DNA of 64,000 nt from Blastocatellia bacterium. Its GTDB lineage: Bacteria; Acidobacteriota; Blastocatellia; HR10; J050. Both the position numbers and the translations under genes were made by a program. A model generated the notes under the pieces. It was given only the letters and a program-made list of their open reading frames with translations. It did no database searches and had not been told where the DNA came from. The DNA lies in contig JALSQX010000105.1 in the NCBI GenBank assembly GCA_026985075.1, positions 186,001 to 250,000 of the forward strand. The letters run 5' to 3'. Shown piece after piece: positions 55,135 through 64,000 of this stretch (position 1 is the first letter of the stretch; every line of letters starts with the position of its first letter).

Positions 55135-56547
55135 TCACAGAATCTCGGCTTTGATGAGGTTCGTCGTTCCGGGAATGCCCAAGGGAACGCCGGCGGTGAT
55201 GACGACCGTATCCCCCCGTTTGACGAGACCCGCCCGCCGAGCGGCGGCGAAAGCTTTCTCCATCATCTCATCAGTCGTCTGTGTCGTCTCGCTGAGCATG
55301 GGAATGACGCCCCAGATGAGCGCCAACCGGCGGTAGGTTTCCTCCAGCGGCGTGGGCGCCAGAATGGGAGGGCGCGGGCGATATTTGGCGACCAATCGCG
55401 CCGTGCTCCCCGATTGCGTGAAAGTGATGATCGACCGGGCGCGAATATTCTCGGCCAGCGCGCAGGCCGCCCGACTGACCGCTTCGGGCAGAGAGACCGG
55501 CTCTCCGGGCTCGAGCCGACTCGCCCAGGCGCTGAAGGGGAATCCCGATTCGGCGTCTTCGGCAATTCGCACCATCATCTGAACCGCCTCCACGGGATAC
55601 TTTCCCACGGCCGTTTCTTCCGAGAGCATGACGGCGTCTGTCCCATCGAGAATGGCATTGGCCACATCGGTGACCTCAGCTCGGGTGGGCCGGGGATTGT
55701 TGACCATCGAGCGCAACATTTGCGTGGCAGTGATGACCGGTTTGCCCGCCCGATTGCATTTGTGGATGAGCATCTTTTGCACCAGGGGCACCTTCTCCAG
55801 CGGCGTCTCGACGCCCAGATCGCCTCGCGCGACCATGATGCCATCGACCACCTCGATGATCTCATCGATATGGGCCAGAGCTTCGTGTTTCTCGATCTTG
55901 GCGATGAGCGGAACGATCCGCCCGCGCTCGGCCATGAGTCGTCTCGCCTGGAGCACATCGGCGGACGAGCGCACAAAAGAGAGGGCCACGTAATCGACGC
56001 CCCGTTCCAGGCCGAAGGCGAGATCGTCACGATCCTTCTCCGTTATGCTGGGCACACGGAGCGAGCGCGTGGGAACGTTAATCCCTTTGTGGGAACTGAG
56101 CGGTCCGCCGACGACCACGCGACAGATGATCTCGTCCTCGCGCGTCTCCTCTACTCTCAATTCTAGCGCGCCATCGTTCAATAGGAGCGTATCCCCAGGC
56201 CGAACGTCGCGGGGGAGCGCCGAATAGGTGATCGAGACTCTGTGTTCGTCGCCGGGCACGGCCTCAGTGGTGAGGATGAACCGGACGCCCGCCTGCAGGT
56301 GAACGGTGCCCGTGGCGATCTCGCCAATCCTGATCTTCGGGCCGGCGAGATCTTGCAAGATAGCCAGCGGCCGACCCAGCCGGGCGGCGATCTCTCGCAG
56401 CCGGACGATGACCTCTTCATGCTCCTCATGGGAGCCGTGAGAGAAATTGAGTCGGGCCACATTCATGCCCGCGGCGATGAGGTGCTCCAGCTTCTCGGGA
56501 GATCGCGAAGCCGGTCCAATCGTACACACAATTTTGGTCCGTGGCAT
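55135..56547 (-). CDS. pyk: Pyruvate kinase
   Basis: A 470-residue enzyme making ATP and pyruvate from phosphoenolpyruvate. Motifs: TKIVCTIGPAS and ARLNFSHG (start of barrel), QDLAGPKIRIG, PLIAKIEKHEAL with the catalytic lysine, IMVARGDLGVETPLEKV and TATQMLRSMVNNPRPTRAE. The C-terminal allosteric-type domain (~350-470) is complete. ATG 56547 is preceded by GAGGAGG on the minus strand; a TTG one codon earlier is not preferred. It follows the glycerate kinase gene after 13 bases in the same direction. Confidence 0.96.
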   Translation of the reverse strand: MPRTKIVCTIGPASRSPEKLEHLIAAGMNVARLNFSHGSHEEHEEVIVRLREIAARLGRPLAILQDLAGPKIRIGEIATGTVHLQAGVRFILTTEAVPGDEHRVSITYSALPRDVRPGDTLLLNDGALELRVEETREDEIICRVVVGGPLSSHKGINVPTRSLRVPSITEKDRDDLAFGLERGVDYVALSFVRSSADVLQARRLMAERGRIVPLIAKIEKHEALAHIDEIIEVVDGIMVARGDLGVETPLEKVPLVQKMLIHKCNRAGKPVITATQMLRSMVNNPRPTRAEVTDVANAILDGTDAVMLSEETAVGKYPVEAVQMMVRIAEDAESGFPFSAWASRLEPGEPVSLPEAVSRAACALAENIRARSIITFTQSGSTARLVAKYRPRPPILAPTPLEETYRRLALIWGVIPMLSETTQTTDEMMEKAFAAARRAGLVKRGDTVVITAGVPLGIPGTTNLIKAEIL

Positions 56548-56560
56548 CAATTGCCTCCTC

Positions 56561-57895
56561 TCATCCTACGAGAACCAGCCGGAGGTCCATGACATTGGTG
56601 TAGGTCGGCCCCGTGATGAGCAGGTCATCCAATTGCTCGAAGAAATGGTAAGAGTCGTTGTTCCGAAGATAGCGCTCAGGGTCCAATCGCCGCTGACGGG
56701 CGCGAGCGACGGTCGTTCCATCGGCGATGGCTCCGGCAGCATCGGTCGGCCCATCGGTTCCATCCGTCCCCCCGCTCAGGATGACTACGCCGTTCAGCCC
56801 ATCAATATCGAGAGCGGCGGCCAGGACGAATTCCTGATTCCGCCCTCCCAATCCGTCGCCGCGAATGGTGACCGTCGTCTCGCCGCCGGAGATGATGCAT
56901 GCCGGCCGGGGTAACGGATTCCCCGTGCTGAGGATCTCCCGAGCGATGGCCGCATGGACGTGAGCCACCTCTCGGGTCTCTCCCCGAATGAAGCTGGACA
57001 GGATCAGACTGTGATATCCGAAGTTCTCGGCGCGCCGGCGGGCAGCGGCCAGGGCCAGGCGATTGTTTCCCACGATGACGTTCTGGACCCGCTCAAACAG
57101 AGGATCTGATGGTTTGGGGGTCTCGGGAATCTCGCCTCGCGCTCCCCGCTGAAGATAGTCCAGGACGCGCGCCGGGATTTTGGCTTCCAGGTCATATTTG
57201 GCCAGGATGTGAAGGCAATCGGCGAACGTCGTCCGATCGGGCACTGTGGGACCGGAAGCAATCACGTCGAGATCATCGCCGATGACATCCGAGAGAATGA
57301 GCGAGACGAGCGCCGAAGGGAAGGCCCACTGGGCCAGCCGCCCGCCTTTGACCCGGGAGATGTGCTTGCGCACGGCGTTGATCTCATGGATGGTGGCGCC
57401 GCATTGGAGCAGGAGCTGTGTGACGCGTTGTTTGTCGCCCAGCGTCAATCCTTCGGCCGGATAGGGCAGCAGCGCCGAGCCGCCCCCTGAAATGAGACAG
57501 ATGACCAGGTCACGCTCCCCGGTGCGCTGGAGCAGGTCGATGATCTGTTCGGTTCCTTTGAGCCCCGCTTCATCGGGGAGAGGATGGCCAGCCTCCGTCA
57601 CGCAGATCGTTTTGAGGGGAAGCCCGTAGCCATACTTGACGTTGATCCGGCCTTCTCGTATTCGATCGCCGAGAACGTCCTCCACGGCCCGAGCCATCGC
57701 TGCCGCCGCTTTGCCCATCCCGATGACGTAGATGCCCTCGTACGCCGTCAAATCATAAGACCGATCGTCGATGAGGAGATGCTGCCCGCGTCGGGCGAGG
57801 TGATGTTTGACGACACCCACGGGATCGACCGCCTTCAATCCCGCCTGGAAGATCTCCATCGCCTCGTTTCGCAATCGGATGACATCATGAGCCAT
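56561..57895 (-). CDS. Glycerate 2-kinase (MOFRL/GckA family)
   Basis: A 444-residue kinase that phosphorylates D-glycerate to 2-phosphoglycerate. Family marks: an N-terminal domain (DUF4147-type; YVIGMGKAAAAMARAVE, PLPDEAG, LISGGGSALLPYPAEGLT, INAVRKHISRVKGGRLA) and a C-terminal MOFRL domain (ISGGETTVTIRGDGLGGRNQ and LSGGTDGTDGPTDAAGAIA). ATG 57895 is used; the ~45 codons of open frame further upstream lack family similarity. Because pyk is next, glycerate could enter lower glycolysis here: glycerate kinase makes 2-phosphoglycerate, enolase makes PEP, pyk makes pyruvate. The operon partner relation is inference. Confidence 0.9.
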   Translation of the reverse strand: MAHDVIRLRNEAMEIFQAGLKAVDPVGVVKHHLARRGQHLLIDDRSYDLTAYEGIYVIGMGKAAAAMARAVEDVLGDRIREGRINVKYGYGLPLKTICVTEAGHPLPDEAGLKGTEQIIDLLQRTGERDLVICLISGGGSALLPYPAEGLTLGDKQRVTQLLLQCGATIHEINAVRKHISRVKGGRLAQWAFPSALVSLILSDVIGDDLDVIASGPTVPDRTTFADCLHILAKYDLEAKIPARVLDYLQRGARGEIPETPKPSDPLFERVQNVIVGNNRLALAAARRRAENFGYHSLILSSFIRGETREVAHVHAAIAREILSTGNPLPRPACIISGGETTVTIRGDGLGGRNQEFVLAAALDIDGLNGVVILSGGTDGTDGPTDAAGAIADGTTVARARQRRLDPERYLRNNDSYHFFEQLDDLLITGPTYTNVMDLRLVLVG

Positions 57896-57993
57896 TGGCC
57901 AGAAGTATACCGAATGCCCGAGACGCGTGACAAGCAGTCCGACCGAGGGCGCTCCCAAAGAGAAGGGCGAAGAAGCGCCGAAGGCCCGGCCAG

Positions 57994-59070
57994 TCATTCT
58001 TCGGCGATCGCTTGAGCGAGGAGGCGACACACCTGATCGCCCATCTCTCGAGTGCCCACCAGTTGACCCTCACCGCGATAAATGTCCGCCGTGCGATAGC
58101 CTCGTTCCAGGACGCCTTCGATGGCCCGTTCGATGGCTCGCGCTTCCTCGTTCAGCCCGAAACTGTGCCGGAGCATGAGCGCCGCCGAAGCGATCGTGGC
58201 CAGGGGATTGGCTTTATTCTGTCCGGCGATATCCGGCGCCGAGCCGTGGACCGGTTCATAAATACCGGTCGCCTCGCCCAGGCTCGCCGAGGGGAGCAAC
58301 CCGATCGAGCCGGTCAACATGGCCGCTTCATCACTGAGAATGTCCCCAAACAGATTCCCGGTGAGAATGACGTCGAATTGTTGTGGTCGGGCAATCAACT
58401 GCATGGCGCAATTATCCACGTACATCGACGTCCATTCGACGTCCGGATACTGTCGCCCCACCTCGGCGACGACTCCTCGCCAGAGTTGAGAGCATTCCAG
58501 CACGTTGGCCTTGTCAACCAGAGTGACCTTCCGACGGCGTTGCCGAGCCGCCCGGAACGCCACGTGAGCAATGCGTTCAATCTCCGATCGGGTGTAGCGC
58601 ATGGTATTGTACGCTTCATTGTCGTGGAGACCGCGCGGCGTGCCGAAGTAGATGCCCCCGGTCAACTCGCGCACGATGAGCAGATCGGTTCCCTCGACTA
58701 CTTCGGGTTTGAGCGAGGAGGCGTTCAAGAGTGGTCGATAAACCAGCGCCGGCCGCAGGTTGGCGAATGTGCCCAGCTCTTGCCGCAGGCGCAACAGCGC
58801 CGTCTCCGGTTTGAGAGGGGGAGGCGCGTCATCATACTCGGGCGCGCCGACCGCTCCCAGCAACACGGCGGCGCTCTGTCGACAGGCGCGGAGCGTTTCT
58901 TCGGGAAGAGGGACGCCGACCGATCGGAGCGCCGCGCCCCCAATAGCGTACTCGTTGAGATGCAGTTGGTGACCGAATCGCTCGGCCACGCCGTGGAGGA
59001 CGTTCACCGCCTGGGCCACGACCTCAGGACCGATGCCGTCCCCCGGCAGGATGACGATGTCGATGAGCAT
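57994..59070 (-). CDS. leuB: 3-Isopropylmalate dehydrogenase
   Basis: A 358-residue NAD-dependent enzyme of leucine synthesis. Hallmarks: [12 protein letters not shown] at the start, [11 protein letters not shown] with the substrate Arg/Tyr region, [18 protein letters not shown] (catalytic Lys), [20 protein letters not shown] with metal aspartates, and [23 protein letters not shown] with the NAD-binding loop. The length is typical. It stands about 98 bases upstream of the glycerate kinase gene and on the opposite strand from leuA, so the leucine genes are scattered; leuCD are not in the window. Confidence 0.96.
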   Translation of the reverse strand: MLIDIVILPGDGIGPEVVAQAVNVLHGVAERFGHQLHLNEYAIGGAALRSVGVPLPEETLRACRQSAAVLLGAVGAPEYDDAPPPLKPETALLRLRQELGTFANLRPALVYRPLLNASSLKPEVVEGTDLLIVRELTGGIYFGTPRGLHDNEAYNTMRYTRSEIERIAHVAFRAARQRRRKVTLVDKANVLECSQLWRGVVAEVGRQYPDVEWTSMYVDNCAMQLIARPQQFDVILTGNLFGDILSDEAAMLTGSIGLLPSASLGEATGIYEPVHGSAPDIAGQNKANPLATIASAALMLRHSFGLNEEARAIERAIEGVLERGYRTADIYRGEGQLVGTREMGDQVCRLLAQAIAEE

Positions 59071-59243
59071 AGCACCTTCGCACCGAAAGATTTTTTAAAC
59101 GGGGTAGGGTATTCGATTTCCGTCGTCGAGGCAATCCCTGGCCGAGTCTCCCGCCGCCGGCGACGTTCATGACCTCTTCCTTGCTCCCATCGAGGGAACT
59201 CGCTATTATCGGAGAGAGAATCCGATCGCGGAATGAAGAGCCT

Positions 59244-60998
59244 ATGACCAATAAAGAGATCGCTCGCATCCTCTATGAAATCTCACTCTATTTGGAGATG
59301 GAAGGGGATCCTTTTCGACCGCGCGCCTACGAGAAGGCCGCGCACGCTATTGAGGCCGCCGTCGAGCCAGTGAGCGAGACCTACGCCCGTGGCGGGCTGA
59401 AAGCCCTCCAGCAGATTCCCGGCGTGGGGCGGAGCATGGCCGAGAAGATCGAAGAATTACTGACCACCGGGCGATTGCGATACTACGAGGAGTTGAAGAA
59501 GAAAATCCCCGTCGACGTCATTGGTCTGACGGCCATTGAAGGCGTGGGGCCCAAGATGGTCAGGGCGCTCTACGAGACTTTGGGCATCACCAACCTCGAC
59601 GAACTCGAAGCGGCCGCCCGCGCCGGCAAGATTCGTCGCCTCCCCCATTTCGGCGAGAAGACCGAACAGAAGATTCTCAAGGGATTGCAGTTTCTCAAAC
59701 AGCACGCCCAGCGATTTCTCCTCGGTGAGATATGGCCGCTGGTCGAAGAGATCGCCCAACGCTTGCGCGAGCTGAAGGAGGTGCAACGAGTGGAAATCGC
59801 CGGGTCCATCCGCCGTCGAAAAGAGACGGTGGGCGATGCCGATCTTCTCGTCATCTCCAAGCGGCCAGCGCCGATCATGGAGTTCTTCGTCTCCATGCCG
59901 GAGGTCATGCACGTCTACAGTCACGGCGAGACGCGGAGCAGCGTGAGGCTGAAGAATGGACTGGATATGGACCTGCGGGTGGTCCCCGAGAAGAGTTTCG
60001 GGGCGGCGCTCAACTATTTCACCGGGAGCAAGGACCACAACGTTGCGCTCCGTCGCATCGCTCAGGAGATGGGCCTGAAGCTCAATGAGTATGGACTGTT
60101 TCGCGGCACTCGGTTCATTGCCGGGCGGACCGAGGAGGAGATCTACGAGGCATTGGGGCTCAGCTACATCCCTCCGGAATTGAGAGAGAATCGCGGCGAA
60201 ATTGAGGCCGCGCAGGAGGGGCGTCTGCCGCGGCTCATCCCCTATGGCGCGCTGCGCGGCGACCTCCAGGTGCAGACCAATTGGACCGACGGCGCCAATA
60301 GCATCGAAGAGATGGTGGAATCGGCCCGAGCCTACGGTCTGCAGTACATCGCCATCACCGATCATACGCGCGATCTGGCCATGACGCGGGGATCGGATGA
60401 GAAGAAATTGCTCGAGCAGATGGCCGCCATCGATCGCGTGAATCGGCGCTTGCGGGGGTTCCGGGTGCTCAAAGGAGCGGAGGTCAATATCCGCAAGGAT
60501 GGGTCATTGGATATCGACGATGCCGTATTGGCCAGGCTGGATGTCGTGGGCATCGCCGTCCACACCCATTTCAATATGTCTCGGGAGGAGATGACGGCGC
60601 GCATCATTCGGGCCATGCGCAATCCGCACGCCGATATCCTCTTCCATCCCACCGGTCGCGTATTGCAAAAACGCGAGCCGTACGACGTGGATATCGAGGA
60701 GATCATCAAGGTGGCCAAAGAAACGGGCACCATCCTGGAGATCGATGCCTTCCCCGAACGATTGGATCTTCGCGACGAACATATCCGCCTGGCCGTGCAA
60801 GCTGGTGTGAAGCTGGTGATCGATTCTGATGCCCACAACCGCCATCATTTCTCCGTGCTGGAATACGGCGTCGCTCAGGCGCGGCGGGGATGGGCTCGCG
60901 CCGAAGACGTTCTCAACACGCTCCCCTGCGAGGCATTTCTCCGTCAATTGAAAGATGGGCGAGCGACCCGGCGAACTCGCCAAAGGGGCAAACGCTGA
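59244..60998 (+). CDS. polX: PolX-type DNA polymerase with PHP exonuclease domain
   Basis: A 584-residue family X repair polymerase. Domains: an N-terminal 8-kDa helical region (~1-85) with the helix-hairpin-helix PGVGRSMAEKIEELL, a second hairpin region (EGVGPKMVRALYETL), the polymerase palm with IAGSIRRRKETVGDADLLVI (metal aspartates DAD) and DMDLRVVPEKSFGAAL, and a C-terminal PHP domain (~335-570). The PHP ligands appear in GDLQVQTNWTDGANSIEEM, ITDHTRDLAMTRG, KGAEVNI and DSDAHNRHHFS. One oddity: the first PHP motif reads LQVQTNWTDG where LHxHTxWSDG is usual, so two metal histidines are replaced by Gln, and 3'-5' exonuclease activity may be weakened. ATG 59244 suits the family start. Confidence 0.93.
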   Translation: MTNKEIARILYEISLYLEMEGDPFRPRAYEKAAHAIEAAVEPVSETYARGGLKALQQIPGVGRSMAEKIEELLTTGRLRYYEELKKKIPVDVIGLTAIEGVGPKMVRALYETLGITNLDELEAAARAGKIRRLPHFGEKTEQKILKGLQFLKQHAQRFLLGEIWPLVEEIAQRLRELKEVQRVEIAGSIRRRKETVGDADLLVISKRPAPIMEFFVSMPEVMHVYSHGETRSSVRLKNGLDMDLRVVPEKSFGAALNYFTGSKDHNVALRRIAQEMGLKLNEYGLFRGTRFIAGRTEEEIYEALGLSYIPPELRENRGEIEAAQEGRLPRLIPYGALRGDLQVQTNWTDGANSIEEMVESARAYGLQYIAITDHTRDLAMTRGSDEKKLLEQMAAIDRVNRRLRGFRVLKGAEVNIRKDGSLDIDDAVLARLDVVGIAVHTHFNMSREEMTARIIRAMRNPHADILFHPTGRVLQKREPYDVDIEEIIKVAKETGTILEIDAFPERLDLRDEHIRLAVQAGVKLVIDSDAHNRHHFSVLEYGVAQARRGWARAEDVLNTLPCEAFLRQLKDGRATRRTRQRGKR

Positions 60999-61063
60999 AC
61001 TCCCCTCGCACATGGAATCGGAGATCGAAGCGGACCCCTCCCGATGGCCCTCCCCGGCGGGCG

Positions 61064-61993
61064 TCAAGCCCCCGCTCGTTGGCATCCCTTGGGCACGGCT
61101 TCCCTGGGCTGCACCCGATGCTCTTTGACTAACTCCAGGAAAGCGCTGGCCGCGTGCGAGAGGACGCGATCTCGCAAATATACCACGCGGAGCGTGCGCT
61201 TGATATCCATGTCGCGCACGGGGACGGAGACCAGTCGCCCGGTTCGAATCTCTTCCTCTACGCACATTCGAGGAACGATGGCCAGCCCCATGTCCATCTC
61301 GGCGAATCGTTTGATGGTCTCGATGGTGGCCAATTCGATGCTGATGTTGAGAGGGACCCGGTGATCGCGAAAGAGCTGAACGACCTTCTGTCGCGAGGGG
61401 GAGTGCACATTGTGCGCCAGGAACGTCTCCTGGCCCAGTTCTTCTACGGTGACCTCCGCTCTCTTGGCCAGTCGGTGGCGGGGGCTCATGATGAGCACGA
61501 GCTCATCTTCCAGAATGGGAAACGATTCCAATTCGCTGTCCTCAGGAGCGAACGAGAGAATACCAAAGTCGACCCGATGCTCCTTCACCGCCTTGGGCAG
61601 CTTCTCCGAAAACGTGCGGAACACCTCCACCTTGATGCGCGGATGCTTCTGACGATAGGCGAGAATGAGCTGGGGCAGGAGATAGAGACTGGTGCTCTCG
61701 TTGGCGCCAATGGTGACTTTCCCGTGGTGGAGTTGGCGCAGCTCCTCAATGGCGCTCACCGCTTCGCTGCGCAGGTTGATGATCTTCTGCGCATATTCGA
61801 GGAGCACCTCCCCGGCGTCGGTCAAGGCCACGTTCTTTCGCGACCGGTCCAGCAGCGGCGCGCCCACTTCCTCTTCCAGCTTCTTGATGGCAATACTGAT
61901 GGCCGGTTGCGTCCGCGCTAGCCGCTCCGCCGCCCGCGAGAAGCTGCGTTCCCGGGCAATGGTCACTAGCGCCTCCAGTTGAGCAAATTCCAT
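61064..61993 (-). CDS. LysR-family transcriptional regulator
   Basis: A 309-residue regulator with an N-terminal winged helix-turn-helix (1-~65: LVTIARERSFSRAAERLART, QPAISIAIKKLEEEVGAPLL) and a linker helix. A two-lobed co-inducer-binding domain (~90-295) follows, starting KVTIGANESTSLYLLPQLIL. The C-terminus is a variable tail. LysR proteins commonly control the divergent gene; here that is leuA, 174 bases away, and the shared spacer is AT-rich. The effector could be a leucine-pathway intermediate, but this is only a guess from position. No T-N11-A site was clearly identified. Confidence 0.9.
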   Translation of the reverse strand: MEFAQLEALVTIARERSFSRAAERLARTQPAISIAIKKLEEEVGAPLLDRSRKNVALTDAGEVLLEYAQKIINLRSEAVSAIEELRQLHHGKVTIGANESTSLYLLPQLILAYRQKHPRIKVEVFRTFSEKLPKAVKEHRVDFGILSFAPEDSELESFPILEDELVLIMSPRHRLAKRAEVTVEELGQETFLAHNVHSPSRQKVVQLFRDHRVPLNISIELATIETIKRFAEMDMGLAIVPRMCVEEEIRTGRLVSVPVRDMDIKRTLRVVYLRDRVLSHAASAFLELVKEHRVQPREAVPKGCQRAGA

Positions 61994-62085
61994 CGTTCCC
62001 TCGACGTTCGGTGCGTTCAGTCTCTTCTCACAGGGAGCCGCATTTTATCATAAACGAGATTAATTGTCACTGAAAAAGAATAAAT

Positions 62086-62114
62086 TTTACAAACGGCGGT
62101 TTCCCTGTTAAAGT
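62086..62114 (+). promoter_or_regulatory. Promoter of leuA
   Basis: TTTACA (62086-62091), a 17-base spacer and TAAAGT (62109-62114) in an AT-rich stretch of the leuA-lysR gap. The predicted start leaves a ~45-base leader, too short for a large leucine attenuator or a T-box. Confidence 0.5.
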
Positions 62115-62167
62115 ATCATGACGAGCGGTAGCGAGGCTGGGAGGTGCAATCAGGGAGATCACGCGAT

Positions 62168-63724
62168 ATGGCAGACCGGGTCATCATATTTGATACGACG
62201 TTGCGCGATGGCGAGCAGTCGCCGGGCGCGAGCATGAATGTCGAAGAGAAGCTGAAGATGGCGCAACAACTGGAAGCGCTCGGTGTAGATGTCATCGAGG
62301 CTGGGTTCCCCATCTCCTCGGATGAAGACTTTGAGGCGGTCAGAACCATCGCTCGCCAGGTTCGAGGCCCGGTCATCGCCGGTCTGGCGCGGGCAGTGCC
62401 CGAAGATATCGAACGGGCTTGGGAAGCGCTGGCCGATGCGCGGCGGCCGCGCATTCATACGTTCATCGCCACGTCGGACATTCATCTGGAGTACAAGTTG
62501 AAGAAGACGCGGGAAGAGGTCCTCGAGGATGCTCGCCGGGCCGTGCGATTGGCCAAGAGTTTCACCGAAGACGTGGAATTCTCCGCCGAAGATGCCACGC
62601 GAACGGATCTGGACTACCTCTGTCAGGTCGTCCAGGCGGTGATCGAAGAGGGAGCCACTACGGTGAACATCCCCGATACGGTGGGCTATACGATTCCCAG
62701 TGAGTTCACCACAATCATCACCACCCTGCGCCAGCGCGTGCCCAACATCGATCGCTGTCGGTTGAGCGTCCATTGTCATAATGATCTCGGATTGGCCGTG
62801 GCCAATAGCTTAGCGGCCATCCAGGCGGGCGCCCGTCAGGTCGAGTGCACCATCAATGGCATCGGCGAGCGGGCGGGTAACGCTTCGTTGGAAGAGATCG
62901 TCATGGCGCTGCACGTGCGGCACGATTTGCTCCCGTTCACGACCGGCGTGCGGACGCCAGAGATTTATAAGACGAGCCAACTGTTGAGCAACATCACCGG
63001 CATCATGGTCCAGCCCAATAAAGCCATCGTGGGCAAGAACGCCTTCGCCCATGAGGCGGGCATTCATCAACATGGGGTGCTCAGCCACAAGCTGACCTAT
63101 GAGATCATGACGCCGGAGTCGGTCGGCGTGCCTCAGAGCACGTTGGTGTTGGGGAAGCATTCGGGGCGGCATGCATTGAAGAAACGCTACGAGGAGATGG
63201 GCTACCATCTGTCTCGGGCCGAGTTGGATAAAGCCTACAAGCTGTTCACCAAGCTGGCCGATCGGAAGAAGCAGATCTTCGAAGAAGATCTGCTCGTCAT
63301 CCTGCAAGATGGGATTCGCGAGATCCCCGAGACGTATTCGCTTCGCCTCGTCCAGGCCTTGGCCGGTAATCATAAACCTTCGACGGCGACGGTCGTCCTG
63401 GAGCGGGATGGCCGTGTCTTCGTCCAGTCGGCGACCGGAGATGGTCCGGTGGCCGCGGCCTATGAAGCCATCGACGGCATCACCGGACTTCGCGGGGAAG
63501 TCATCGATTATACGATTCGGTCGGTGACCGGTGGGCGCGACGCCGTCGGCGAGGTCTTCGTTCATGTCAATTTCGATGGCCGGACGTTCACTGGCCGGGC
63601 GGCGAGCACCGACATCATCGACGCCAGCGCGCGCGCTTATCTGCATGCCGTCAACAAAGTGCTCTATGCTACGGAGCGCCAGAAAGCGTCCAGAGATGAG
63701 GTGCCCGTAGCCCAGCAGGCTTAG
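62168..63724 (+). CDS. leuA: 2-Isopropylmalate synthase
   Basis: A 518-residue enzyme that commits carbon to leucine by condensing acetyl-CoA with 2-oxoisovalerate. The catalytic barrel has [48 protein letters not shown] with metal histidines and [21 protein letters not shown] linker with [15 protein letters not shown] follows, then a C-terminal LeuA dimer domain (~370-505) for leucine feedback inhibition. ATG 62168 has GGGAG ten bases upstream; a frame start 24 bases earlier is unlikely. This is the canonical copy; the shorter paralogue at 24292-25503 lacks the regulatory domain. Confidence 0.96.
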   Translation: MADRVIIFDTTLRDGEQSPGASMNVEEKLKMAQQLEALGVDVIEAGFPISSDEDFEAVRTIARQVRGPVIAGLARAVPEDIERAWEALADARRPRIHTFIATSDIHLEYKLKKTREEVLEDARRAVRLAKSFTEDVEFSAEDATRTDLDYLCQVVQAVIEEGATTVNIPDTVGYTIPSEFTTIITTLRQRVPNIDRCRLSVHCHNDLGLAVANSLAAIQAGARQVECTINGIGERAGNASLEEIVMALHVRHDLLPFTTGVRTPEIYKTSQLLSNITGIMVQPNKAIVGKNAFAHEAGIHQHGVLSHKLTYEIMTPESVGVPQSTLVLGKHSGRHALKKRYEEMGYHLSRAELDKAYKLFTKLADRKKQIFEEDLLVILQDGIREIPETYSLRLVQALAGNHKPSTATVVLERDGRVFVQSATGDGPVAAAYEAIDGITGLRGEVIDYTIRSVTGGRDAVGEVFVHVNFDGRTFTGRAASTDIIDASARAYLHAVNKVLYATERQKASRDEVPVAQQA

Positions 63725-64000
63725 GAGGGAATGGGAATGAGGAACGAGTGGCGGAGCATGTCTGACCGGAGGCGATCCGAGCGCCTCATTGGTCGTCGTC
63801 TTTTCGGGCTCGTTCCTGATTCTCAGAGTTGCACGAGCCGGTGGCTTCCTGATCCCCTCACGAGGCTCCAGCTCGTCTCATGAACCCTCCTCCTGCACTC
63901 AGCCCTGGAGGGGTGGCCACCCCCGGTCACTCCTCCAGTCCTATCCCTAGGGGCGGCCCTCGTGCCGCCCCATTTCCATATCCGCTCCATTAATAGTGGC
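63725..64000. other. Intergenic end of window with hairpins
   Basis: No gene is evident. A large inverted repeat has arms at 63735-63748 and 63809-63822 (13 of 14 pairs, GGAACGAG with CTCGTTCC) and follows leuA. Two compact GC-rich hairpins lie further on: GGGGTGGCCACCCC at about 63910-63923 and GGGGCGG/CCGCCCC at 63950-63971; the last is followed by ATTTCC and could terminate transcription. Confidence 0.5.

Overview
This window most likely comes from an Acidobacteriota chromosome, possibly an uncultured or thermophilic lineage. The evidence is two very large TonB-dependent receptors of the Oar type with an N-terminal carboxypeptidase-regulatory domain (3898-7002 and 50477-53680), a bacillithiol-type glycosyltransferase (bshA), acidobacterial-style secreted proteins of unknown function, and a moderately GC-rich base composition. 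Phylum assignment is inferred from protein families only. No rRNA, tRNA, CRISPR array, transposase or phage gene was found.

Layout. 1-3500: end of a methylenetetrahydrofolate reductase gene, an acyl-CoA dehydrogenase, then sucD-ndk-DUF2905. 3898-9354: Oar-like receptor and a CDC48/p97-like double AAA+ ATPase. 9406-12699: trmL, lysS and a LolA-like secreted protein. 12696-18420: a protein-quality-control block on the minus strand (htpX-grpE-groEL, then a ClpC-like ATPase), divergent from an NtrC-type sigma-54 activator (18596-19990). 20183-28690: nth, bshA, tdk, a LeuA-like enzyme, an M20 peptidase, folP and unknowns. 28687-35294: a signalling block with a hybrid histidine kinase, a TPR-CHAT caspase-like protease and two paralogous zinc-finger/beta-domain proteins. 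36195-44178: a PD-(D/E)XK-like nuclease overlapping truB, then the prkA-yeaH-spoVR stress triad and a HARE-HTH protein. 44239-50175: an eight-haem cytochrome c, followed by a decayed stretch with a truncated serine protease, an HTH fragment and a broken DUF2225 gene. 50477-63724: second Oar-like receptor, pyk and glycerate kinase, leuB, polX, and a LysR regulator divergent from a full-length leuA.

How the parts connect. The eight-haem cytochrome and the second Oar-like receptor are each preceded by a near-consensus -24/-12 promoter (TGGCAC-N5-TTGCAT), which links them to sigma-54 control; a sigma-54 activator gene lies in the same window. leuB, leuA and perhaps the LeuA-like enzyme belong to leucine or related branched-acid synthesis. 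The chaperone, protease, PrkA and CHAT modules suggest a strong investment in proteostasis and stress signalling.

Main points for follow-up: the CHAT/histidine-kinase/zinc-finger block; the Clp ATPase lacking both pore-loop tyrosines; complementary active-site losses in the two rings of the CDC48-like protein; a sharply bounded codon-usage patch inside the sigma-54 activator gene; paired sigma-54 promoters; a duplicated ECF-like promoter element; and an unannotated 29-residue membrane peptide.
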